This document shows positions 1 through 5,490 of a stretch of 43,369 nt of DNA, piece after piece. The notes below the pieces were generated by a model. That model had not been told where the DNA came from. It was given only the letters and a program-made list of their open reading frames with translations, and searched no databases. The stretch lies in assembly GCA_001771935.1 (NCBI GenBank), contig MERD01000040.1, forward strand, positions 1 through 43,369, in the 5' to 3' direction. This DNA comes from Betaproteobacteria bacterium RIFCSPLOWO2_02_FULL_67_26 (GTDB taxonomy: Bacteria > Pseudomonadota > Gammaproteobacteria > Burkholderiales > SG8-41). Positions within the stretch are counted from its first letter, which is position 1. Every line of letters starts with the position of its first letter. A program made the position numbers and the translations under genes.

Positions 1-219
1 AAGGCCGACGGCTTTCCGGTGAGCCGCCGGGTCGGGGAGGACACACCGGACCTCGTCGTGACCTGGACCTCCAACGCCGCGGCCAGGGCGTTCCTGTCCG
101 CCAAGGGCATCGAGGCCGACTACCAGGTGGTCGCGCTGACCGACGATACGCTCAACCGCATGGCCGAGGCGCTGGGCTGCCCCGCCGACGCCATCGCGTT
201 CGACGCCTATCCCGGCTAG
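1..219 (+). CDS. C-terminal part of an unrecognised protein (cut by window edge)
   Basis: The frame is open from base 1 to the TAG at 217-219, giving at least 72 residues, so the gene begins outside the window. A GTG at 19 lies inside the open frame, but nothing upstream supports it as a start. The visible part mixes a short beta-like stretch (DLVVTW) with helices and ends in DAYPG. I do not recognise a family. It precedes the DUF1993 gene by about 70 bases that hold a TATAAT and a repeat tract, so it probably belongs to a separate transcript. Confidence 0.5.
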   Translation, partial: KADGFPVSRRVGEDTPDLVVTWTSNAAARAFLSAKGIEADYQVVALTDDTLNRMAEALGCPADAIAFDAYPG

Positions 220-236
220 TACTACCGGTGACGCGA

Positions 237-242
237 TATAAT
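237..242 (+). promoter_or_regulatory. possible -10 box (TATAAT) upstream of the DUF1993 gene
   Basis: A perfect TATAAT lies 49 bases before the ATG at 292. No convincing -35 hexamer is seen 16-18 bases upstream, so this is a motif match only. Confidence 0.35.
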
Positions 243-277
243 CGTCACCTGTAGCTCGTCACCCGCATCTCGTCACC
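243..277. repeat. heptad repeat tract
   Basis: CGTCACC occurs at 243-249, 257-263 and 271-277, exactly 14 bases apart, with more variable heptads (TGTAGCT, CGCATCT) between. It lies in the leader of the DUF1993 gene just before its ribosome binding site. It is one of many 7-base-periodic tracts in this window. Confidence 0.75.
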
Positions 278-291
278 CAAGGAGAAGAATA

Positions 292-795
292 ATGGCAGTC
301 TCGATGTACCCGATTTCCGTGCCCGTGTTCGTCAAGCACCTGAACGGCCTGGCCGGCTGCCTGAAAAAGGCGCAGGCGCTGTACGCCGAAAAGAAGTTCG
401 ACGAAACGAGCCTGCTCAGCTATCGCTTCTATCCCGACATGTTCAGTCTCGCCCGGCAGGTCCAGGCCGCGACCGACCACGCCAGGAATTGCACCGCCCT
501 GCTCGCGGGAATCGAAGCGCCCAAGTACGAAGACAGCGAAAAGAGCCTCGCGGAGCTGGCCGCGCGGGTGGAGAAGACCGTCGCCTGGCTGGGCGCGATC
601 AAGCCCGGGCAGATCGATGGCTCGGAGGACAAGGCGGTCACGGTGAAGATGCGCGACCGCGAGCTGAACTTCAAGGGGCTGGAGTTGCTGCTCAACCGGT
701 CGATGCCCAACTTCATGTTTCACGCCACGACCGCCTACGACATCCTGCGGCACAACGGCGTGGAGCTCGGCAAGCGCGATTTCATGGGAAATTGA
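292..795 (+). CDS. DUF1993 family protein
   Basis: 167 residues, the usual length for DUF1993, a family of helical proteins with no settled function, often compared to DinB-like four-helix bundles. Family-like features are the start MYPISVPVFVKHL, the phrase LSYRFYPDMFSLARQV near residues 43-58, and the C-terminal part MFHATTAYDILRHNGVELGKRDF. No signal peptide or membrane segment is seen. An AAGGAGAAG ribosome binding site precedes ATG 292. The peroxiredoxin gene starts 16 bases after the stop, so the two are probably cotranscribed, which hints at a redox or stress role (inference). Confidence 0.88.
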   Translation: MAVSMYPISVPVFVKHLNGLAGCLKKAQALYAEKKFDETSLLSYRFYPDMFSLARQVQAATDHARNCTALLAGIEAPKYEDSEKSLAELAARVEKTVAWLGAIKPGQIDGSEDKAVTVKMRDRELNFKGLELLLNRSMPNFMFHATTAYDILRHNGVELGKRDFMGN

Positions 796-811
796 TAAAG
801 GAGACTTTGCA

Positions 812-1270
812 ATGGAAATCAAGGAAGGCGTAGCCGCACCGGATTTCACGCTCCCCTCGCACACCGACCAGAAGCTCGCGCTCTCCAGTTTCAAGGGCCG
901 GCCGGTCGTGGTCGCGTTCATGCCGTTCGCCTTCACCGGCGGGTGAACGAACCAGGTCAACGGGTTCCGTGCGAACTACGAAGAATTCAGGAAGTTGAAC
1001 TGCGAGATCCTGCAAATCAGCGCCGACCCGGCTCCGAGCCTCAAGGGCTGGGCGGAGAAGCTGGGCGGCGTGCCCTTCCCCCTGCTGTCGGATTACTGGC
1101 CGCACGGCGCGGTCGGCAAGGCCTACGGCATCTTCAACGAGGAGCGCGGCATGGACAAGCGCGCGGCCTACGTGGTCGACGCCAAGGGCATCGTCCGCTA
1201 CGCCAAGGTGTACCCGCAGGGGACGATACCCGAGAGCCCGGAGCTGTTGGCGGAGCTGCGCAAGCTCTGA
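812..1270 (+). CDS. AhpE-like peroxiredoxin, probable selenoprotein (Sec at codon 45, TGA 944-946)
   Basis: A thiol/selenol peroxidase of the thioredoxin fold that reduces peroxides in the cytosol. From ATG 812 (preceded by AAAGGAGA) the frame runs 153 codons to TGA 1268-1270, interrupted only by a TGA at 944-946. That codon falls exactly where peroxiredoxins carry the peroxidatic cysteine in the P-x3-T-x2-C motif: here P38, T42, then TGA at 45. As I recall it, the cysteine of Mycobacterium tuberculosis AhpE is also residue 45. Downstream, FPLLSDYWPHGAV, AYGIFNEERG and the following VVD strand match AhpE closely, so the frame stays under selection after the TGA. Cys64 is the only cysteine. 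Reading TGA as stop would leave a 44-residue stub and a remainder with no good start. The alternatives are a sequencing error or a recent nonsense mutation. No sel genes are in the window. Confidence 0.85.
944..980 (+). promoter_or_regulatory. candidate bacterial SECIS element after the in-frame TGA
   Basis: Just 3' of the TGA, bases 961-967 can pair with 973-980 (7 pairs with one bulged A at 978 and one G-U pair), leaving the five-base loop CGTGC at 968-972. The loop begins 21 bases after the TGA and has G at its second position, as described for bacterial SECIS hairpins. A competing hairpin pairs 949-953 (GAACC) with 963-967 (GGTTC) around a loop starting AGGTC, the letters I recall from the E. 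coli fdhF element, but it sits close to the TGA. Pairing was done by eye. Confidence 0.45.
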
Positions 1271-1277
1271 AAACAAA

Positions 1278-1299
1278 CCCCGCCGCGGCGGGGTTTTTT
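1278..1299 (+). terminator. rho-independent terminator after the peroxiredoxin gene
   Basis: CCCCGCC (1278-1284) pairs with GGCGGGG (1287-1293) and is followed by six T (1294-1299), seven bases after the stop codon. An A-rich flank on the other side (1271-1277) means it could also act for the convergent zinc-ribbon gene ending at 1302. Confidence 0.92.
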
Positions 1300-1301
1300 G
1301 T

Positions 1302-1931
1302 TCATGCCTCGCCAATGCCGCGCAGCAGCCTGCCCAGGCTGCGCAGCGCGGTCGTGGAACCGGATTCCTCCGTCAGGACCTTCAGGAGCTCGTTGGCGGG
1401 GGTGTCCACTGCCCCGGATTGGCGGTCCAGCACCTGGCCGCCGGCCTTTTTCCATTCCATGAGCCGGTGCAGCTCCCCGCCTTCCAGCCACACGCCGTGG
1501 TCGCGGCATCGATCCACGACCACCCCGCTGCGCTGGCCGAACCCGACGCGATTCATCAGCTTGCCGCAATCGGGACACGGCACGTAGGAGACCTTGCGGC
1601 GCGGCACGGGGCTCTCGTTCTGGAGGGAAGACAGCAGCGTGAACCTGACTTCGTAGGTCGGCGCGACCGCGTCATCGAGCAGGGCCTGGAGCTCGTTGAG
1701 GTCGAAGAACAGGCCGTGGCAGCGGGCGCACTGCTCGATGAAGAACCGCTTGCGGTTGCCGACGTTGACGCTTTCCATCGGGGTGCCGCACTCGGGGCAG
1801 GGACGCGGCGCGTCCGGCGCCTGGTCCGTGGACGCGGACAGGCTGCGCAGATCGACGGCGTTGCGCGTGCCGCAAAACGAGCAGATCAGCGAGGTGGCGG
1901 GCAGCGCCGCCCCGCAGGCGGAGCATTTCAT
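1302..1931 (-). CDS. zinc-ribbon protein with two zf-TFIIB-like domains
   Basis: 209 residues. The N-terminus has a CxxC pair (C4, C7: CSACG) and a second pair (CSFCG) forming a rubredoxin-like zinc ribbon. Two copies of the bacterial zf-TFIIB domain follow: one with CPECGTPM ... CARCHGLFFDLNEL around residues 45-85, one with CPDCGKLM ... CRDHGVWLEGGEL around 118-155. In the second copy one zinc ligand is His rather than Cys (CRDHG). A Leu-rich helical tail ends the protein. There is no signal peptide or membrane segment. Such proteins are common single-domain bacterial proteins of unknown role, with nucleic-acid or protein binding suggested. It is convergent with the peroxiredoxin gene across a shared terminator. 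Confidence 0.85.
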   Translation of the reverse strand: MKCSACGAALPATSLICSFCGTRNAVDLRSLSASTDQAPDAPRPCPECGTPMESVNVGNRKRFFIEQCARCHGLFFDLNELQALLDDAVAPTYEVRFTLLSSLQNESPVPRRKVSYVPCPDCGKLMNRVGFGQRSGVVVDRCRDHGVWLEGGELHRLMEWKKAGGQVLDRQSGAVDTPANELLKVLTEESGSTTALRSLGRLLRGIGEA

Positions 1932-1965
1932 TCCGGGGACCTGGGATCGATCGAGTCGGTGCCGG

Positions 1966-1971
1966 TATAAT
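1966..1971 (+). promoter_or_regulatory. possible -10 box (TATAAT)
   Basis: A perfect TATAAT lies in the 176-base gap 1932-2107, with an overlapping AATATGAC. It is about 135 bases before the small membrane protein gene. No clear -35. Nothing else is recognised in this gap. Confidence 0.25.
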
Positions 1972-2107
1972 ATGACATCCGGGTGGCCCCGTCCCCGCCG
2001 CCCGACAGGTTGTTTCCGCTGCTACGCCGCCCCGATCCCGCGGTGTGACCGATCCAGGCTCAGCCCCCGCCTGACAAACGGTTGTATTGCGCCGTCGCGC
2101 CAGGGAG

Positions 2108-2320
2108 ATGGATACGACTGCCGAAGAACTCGCCGTTCTGCTGGCGCAATATCAGCAGGAACGGCTGGAATACCTCGCGTGGTTCGAGCAGCAACTCCAG
2201 CTGCTGCAAACCCTGAAGCATGGCGTGGAATTGCTGCTGCTGGTCGTCAGCTACCTGATCTATTACCTGGCCGATTGCGTCGCGGAAGTGCTGGCGCTGT
2301 CCCCGCCCAACGTCTTCTGA
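2108..2320 (+). CDS. small membrane-associated hypothetical protein
   Basis: 70 residues from ATG 2108; an in-frame TTG at 2087 would add seven Arg-rich residues. The N-terminal half is an amphipathic, Gln-rich helix (EQQLQLLQTLKHG); a hydrophobic stretch of about 23 residues follows (VELLLLVVSYLIYYLADCVA), suggesting one membrane helix. AGGGAG sits immediately before the ATG, too close to be an ideal ribosome binding site for it. I do not recognise the family. The clear amphipathic-plus-TM design argues for a real gene, but the start is uncertain and the call is tentative. Confidence 0.5.
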   Translation: MDTTAEELAVLLAQYQQERLEYLAWFEQQLQLLQTLKHGVELLLLVVSYLIYYLADCVAEVLALSPPNVF

Positions 2321-2414
2321 AGCCGGGGGCGCGGGGCACGCATATCCCCCGCAGCCGCGCCGGTAACGCGCGCTGCGCTACCCTGCTCCCCGACCCGCTG
2401 TGTCGCGAACGCGC

Positions 2415-2600
2415 CTAGGACAGCAGCGCGACCACGATAAACAGCAACGCCAGCGCCTGGAACCCCACCCGCCTGGCCATCCATTGCAGGCTGCTCGCAT
2501 GGCCGACTTCACTATCGGTGGCCATCGAGGTGATCCCGGCGATGAGCGATCCAATCGTGGCAAACAGGGCGGCAAGGACCAGCGCAGTCATCATGCTCAT
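2415..2600 (-). CDS. small twin-transmembrane protein (HIG1/DUF2909-like)
   Basis: 61 residues starting MSMMTALVLAALFATIGSLI, with two hydrophobic helices separated by a short polar loop containing RRVG before helix 2 (FQALALLFIVVALLS). This twin-helix plan with Arg-Val-Gly between the helices is typical of HIG1-type and DUF2909 proteins associated with respiratory membranes. The start at 2600 is fixed by a strong AGGAGG 6-7 bases upstream; a longer upstream frame is open but lacks such a site. An FNR/ANR-type box lies 59-72 bases upstream of the ATG, so oxygen-responsive expression is plausible (inference). Confidence 0.72.
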   Translation of the reverse strand: MSMMTALVLAALFATIGSLIAGITSMATDSEVGHASSLQWMARRVGFQALALLFIVVALLS

Positions 2601-2658
2601 GGCACCCTCCTGTAGGAGTTGAGCGCCGTTCAATCTACGCTCAGGCAGCCCGGCGACC

Positions 2659-2672
2659 TTGATCAAGGTCAA
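2659..2672 (-). promoter_or_regulatory. FNR/ANR-type binding site
   Basis: Read on the minus strand it is TTGAC-CTTG-ATCAA, one base from the consensus TTGAT-N4-ATCAA. Its centre is about 65 bases upstream of the ATG of the twin-TM gene, which is compatible with activation of that gene from a position near -41.5. Confidence 0.5.
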
Positions 2673-2684
2673 GGATTAGGCGAA

Positions 2685-2993
2685 TTACATGCCGAGTATC
2701 CGCCCGATTTCCGCGATATGGCGGCCGACTTCGATCCCCTCGGCCATTGCGGCGTCGAGCGCGTCGTCGATGCGGTCCCGGATGCCGTGCAGCGCGTCTC
2801 TCACCCAGTGGTGCCGGCGCACCGGCGACTTGAGCACGTTCTTGAGGGTCTCGATCTCGTCTCTCAGGCGCTGAACGTCGCGGGAACTGCCCTTGAGCTT
2901 CCCCAGGTCGCGCTCGAGGGCTTCGATCAGCCTGGCGACCTCGTCGAGGTCGACTTGCCGCGCGCTCGCGTCGTCAGGTTTATCGGCTGCCAT
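2685..2993 (-). CDS. hypothetical helical protein with coiled coil
   Basis: 102 residues, charged and almost wholly helical. Residues about 15-57 (DLDEVARLIEALERDL ... LRDEIETLKNVL) have heptad Leu/Ile spacing of a coiled coil; a basic patch RRHHWVRDAL follows, then a second amphipathic helix. There are no cysteines, signal peptide or membrane helix. I do not recognise a named family. A perfect FNR/ANR box lies 44-57 bases upstream of its ATG and the next gene downstream also has such a box, so the two may act together under low oxygen (inference). Confidence 0.72.
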   Translation of the reverse strand: MAADKPDDASARQVDLDEVARLIEALERDLGKLKGSSRDVQRLRDEIETLKNVLKSPVRRHHWVRDALHGIRDRIDDALDAAMAEGIEVGRHIAEIGRILGM

Positions 2994-3036
2994 ACGGTTT
3001 CCGGGTCAAGACTAGCGACAGTACTACTACGGTTTA

Positions 3037-3050
3037 TTGATTCATATCAA
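3037..3050 (-). promoter_or_regulatory. perfect FNR/ANR consensus site
   Basis: TTGAT-TCAT-ATCAA matches the FNR/ANR palindrome TTGAT-N4-ATCAA at all ten conserved positions. The centre (3043.5) lies about 50 bases upstream of ATG 2993. Activation from -41.5 would place the transcript start near 3002. It could also affect the rightward LOG gene, though it is over 110 bases from that start. Confidence 0.65.
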
Positions 3051-3126
3051 GGCTTTTACGCAATGCGGTCGCCTTGCCTCGCGCGCGCACGGAGGTGGCG
3101 ACCGGGGCGGGCCGGCCGCATGATGG

Positions 3127-3132
3127 TATAAA
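3127..3132 (+). promoter_or_regulatory. possible -10 box (TATAAA) for the LOG-family gene
   Basis: TATAAA lies 35 bases before ATG 3168. No clear -35 was identified. Motif match only. Confidence 0.3.
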
Positions 3133-3167
3133 CGCGGGTCAGTCCCCAATCATTTCCAGGACGCTCC

Positions 3168-3983
3168 ATGACCGAACGCAAGCGCCACCCGGTGAAGGCC
3201 TATCGCAACCAGGCGTTCCTGAACAGCCGCGACGCCCGGGCATTACGCATTCTTTCCGAATATCTCGAGCCGAAAAGCCGGTTCGAGGCGCACCGCGTCG
3301 ACGACACCATTGTGTTCATGGGCTCGGCCCGGATCAAGTCGCGCGAGCAGGCCGAGGCGGCGCTGCGCAAGGCCGAGAGCGGTGGCGGCGGCGTCGAGGG
3401 CGCCCGCACTGCCCTCGCGATGGCGGCCTACTACGAGGCCGCGCGCGAGCTCGCGTTCCGGCTGACGCAATGGTCCAAGGACCTCGACCCGAAGACGCGG
3501 CGCTTCGTGGTATGCACCGGCGGCGGCCCGGGCATCATGGAAGCCGCCAACCGGGGGGCTGCCGATGCCCGCGGCCTGAACGTGGGCCTCACCATTTCGA
3601 TACCGGTCGAGGAGTTCGACAACCCGTACGTCACGCGCGAGCTGGCGTTCCACTTCCATTATTTTTTCATGCGCAAGTTCTGGTTCGCCTATCTCGCGAA
3701 GGCGGTCATCGTGTTCCCGGGCGGCTTCGGCACGCTCGACGAGCTGTTCGAGCTGCTGACGCTCACGCAGACGCGCAAGATGACGAAACCGATGCCGATC
3801 GTCCTGTTCGGCACGGAATACTGGCGGCAGGTGATCGACTTCGACGCGCTCGTGCGTCACGGCACGATCAACGCGCCGGACGTGGACCTGGTGCACCGCA
3901 CCGATTCAGTGGACGACGCCTACAACTGGGTCATCGGGCAGCTTGCGGAGCACGCGCTCGGCCAGCCTGGCGCGACGTTGTGA
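3168..3983 (+). CDS. LOG-family (TIGR00730) nucleotide 5'-monophosphate phosphoribohydrolase-like protein
   Basis: 271 residues with a Rossmann-like fold. The two LOG signatures are clear: GGGPGIMEAANRG at 118-130 and PGGFGTLDE at 184-192, whose Arg/Glu residues form the active site. Family members, often mis-annotated as lysine decarboxylases, cleave cytokinin-type or other nucleoside monophosphates to base plus ribose 5-phosphate. Compared with short LOG proteins (about 190 residues) it has an N-terminal extension of about 80 residues (EYLEPKSRFEAHRV, MGSARIKSREQAEAALRKAE), as in the longer bacterial subgroup. The protein is cytosolic, with no signal peptide. AGGACG precedes ATG 3168. Confidence 0.88.
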   Translation: MTERKRHPVKAYRNQAFLNSRDARALRILSEYLEPKSRFEAHRVDDTIVFMGSARIKSREQAEAALRKAESGGGGVEGARTALAMAAYYEAARELAFRLTQWSKDLDPKTRRFVVCTGGGPGIMEAANRGAADARGLNVGLTISIPVEEFDNPYVTRELAFHFHYFFMRKFWFAYLAKAVIVFPGGFGTLDELFELLTLTQTRKMTKPMPIVLFGTEYWRQVIDFDALVRHGTINAPDVDLVHRTDSVDDAYNWVIGQLAEHALGQPGATL

Positions 3984-4028
3984 TCCGTTCTGGTGCGAGC
4001 GTGCGGGTTATCTGATATTCTGGCGCAT

Positions 4029-4649
4029 GTGAGGATCAGGGAATTCACGATAAGTGCCGCAGCCGCGCTCGCCTGCAGCACGCCTGTGCCCGCCGCCGAG
4101 CCCTCCAGCGAGCCGGTGATACTCGTCGCCAGGCCCGCGCTGCGCGACCGCCTCTACGGCGCGACCATCCTCGTCGCCAAGCCGGTCGGCAACGGCCAGC
4201 ACCTGGGTTTCATCGTCAACCGGCCGACGCGGATGACGCTGGGGCGGATGTTCCCCGATCACGAGCCGTCGAAGAAGGTGACCGACCCGATCTACCTTGG
4301 CGGGCCGGTCAATACCGGAACGCTGTTCGCGCTGGTGCAGCGCCAGGGCAGCCCGGCCAGCGGCGCGGTCGAGCTCCTGCCCGATCTGCACATTGTGGTC
4401 GAGCGCGACCAGGTGGACGGCATCATCGAGGCCGGGGCCGAGCACGCGCGGTTCTTCGCCGGCCTGGTGCTGTGGAAGCCCGGCGAGCTGCGCTCGGAAA
4501 TCGAGCGCGGTTTCTGGTACGTGCACGATGCCGATGCCAGCGTCGTGCTGCGCAAGTCCACCGACGGCATGTGGGAAGAGCTGGTCAAGCGCTCGCTGGA
4601 GCAGCCGCAGCAGCAACCGCCGGTGAAGGGGCTGCGCACCAGCCTCTAG
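4029..4649 (+). CDS. UPF0301 (AlgH/YqgE-like) protein with apparent signal peptide
   Basis: 206 residues from GTG 4029; an upstream in-frame start at 3993 would add 12 residues. The core matches UPF0301/DUF179: VILVARPALRD, then LGFIVNRPTRMTLGRMFP, then YLGGPVNTGTLFALVQ, then FAGLVLWKPGELRSEIERGFWYV. AlgH itself is cytosolic and small (about 185 residues). This copy begins with a basic tip (RIREF) and an Ala-rich stretch ending CSTPVPAAEP that looks like a signal peptide, so it may be exported. The C-terminus is Gln/Pro-rich. It starts soon after the LOG gene (45 bases) and may be cotranscribed with it. Confidence 0.82.
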   Translation: MRIREFTISAAAALACSTPVPAAEPSSEPVILVARPALRDRLYGATILVAKPVGNGQHLGFIVNRPTRMTLGRMFPDHEPSKKVTDPIYLGGPVNTGTLFALVQRQGSPASGAVELLPDLHIVVERDQVDGIIEAGAEHARFFAGLVLWKPGELRSEIERGFWYVHDADASVVLRKSTDGMWEELVKRSLEQPQQQPPVKGLRTSL

Positions 4650-4653
4650 CGGG

Positions 4654-4674
4654 TCTCGCCACCCGTATCTCGCC
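4654..4674. repeat. short heptad repeat at a convergent gene end
   Basis: TCTCGCC occurs at 4654-4660 and 4668-4674, 14 bases apart, with ACCCGTA between. It fills the 30-base gap between the convergent UPF0301 and aldolase genes, where no ordinary terminator is seen. Confidence 0.5.
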
Positions 4675-4679
4675 GCTTT

Positions 4680-5489
4680 CTAGGGCTCCAGGGCGCGCAG
4701 CGCCTTGACCCGCTGCGTCCCCGCCGCCAGCATCAGGTTCCACTCGCTGGCGGAAGTGATGAACCGCGCGCCGAGCTTGACCACCGCCGGCAGCGCCTTC
4801 GCCGCGTCGCCGCCGTAGAGCCCGCCGACGCCGGCGAACTTGCCGTTCGCCTTGCACGCTTTTGCCACGCGCTCGATGGCGGCGAGGACGTCGGGGTGCG
4901 CGAGCTCGCCCGGGTGGCCGAGATCGGTCGAAAGATCGTTCGTTCCGATATGGATGACGTCCACGCCGGGAACCGCCGCGATCGCCTCGATGTTGCCGAG
5001 CGCCGTCCTGCTCTCGATCATGAGGATGAGGAGCGTCGCATCGTTGATCGCCTTTCTCGCCTCCGGCGCGGGCACCGAACGATAGGCGAAGTGCGCCCAG
5101 CCGCCGAACGCGCCGCGGTTGCCGACCGGGGGATACTTGCACGCCGCGACGGAATTGCGCGCGTCCTCCACGGTCGTGACCTCGGGCATGATGATGCCGA
5201 GCGCCCCGTTGTCGAGCATCCGGAGCGCCGCGGCGTAGTCCTTCTCCGGCACGCGCACGATCGGCGCCACGCCCATGTTCATCGCGGCGACGGCCATCTG
5301 CGAGATCTCGTGCTCCGGGATCACGCCGTGCTGCAGGTCGAAGAACAGCCCGTCGAAGCCGCACGTCCGCGCGGCAAGCGCGATGTCCACCGTGCGCGCG
5401 TGGCGGACCATGAGGGTGAGGGCGAGCTCGCCGCGTTTCAGCCGCTCAAGTACGGGGTTGGCCAGCAGTGGCGTATGCGGCGTATTCAT
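4680..5489 (-). CDS. HpcH/HpaI family aldolase
   Basis: 269 residues of a TIM-barrel class II aldolase (2-oxo-3-deoxy-acid or 4-hydroxy-2-oxo-acid type). Visible signatures are FFDLQHGVIPEHE, the barrel strand IVRVPEKD, metal-ligand Glu in MIESRTALGN, and Asp in HIGTNDLSTDLG. The cleaved substrate cannot be read from sequence; in this family metal-dependent cleavage releases pyruvate or a related oxo acid. ATG 5489 lies next to the stop of the acyl-CoA dehydrogenase gene (5491), so it is the last gene of the etfB-etfA-acd operon. It probably feeds a catabolic route for an aromatic, branched or sugar-derived acid (inference). Confidence 0.9.
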   Translation of the reverse strand: MNTPHTPLLANPVLERLKRGELALTLMVRHARTVDIALAARTCGFDGLFFDLQHGVIPEHEISQMAVAAMNMGVAPIVRVPEKDYAAALRMLDNGALGIIMPEVTTVEDARNSVAACKYPPVGNRGAFGGWAHFAYRSVPAPEARKAINDATLLILMIESRTALGNIEAIAAVPGVDVIHIGTNDLSTDLGHPGELAHPDVLAAIERVAKACKANGKFAGVGGLYGGDAAKALPAVVKLGARFITSASEWNLMLAAGTQRVKALRALEP

Positions 5490-5490
5490 T

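Noticed and set aside
812-946. Peroxiredoxin as a pseudogene ended by a stop at 944
   Set aside because: The TGA falls exactly on the catalytic cysteine codon and the rest of the frame is intact and AhpE-like; recoding to selenocysteine explains this better than decay. A base-call error remains possible.
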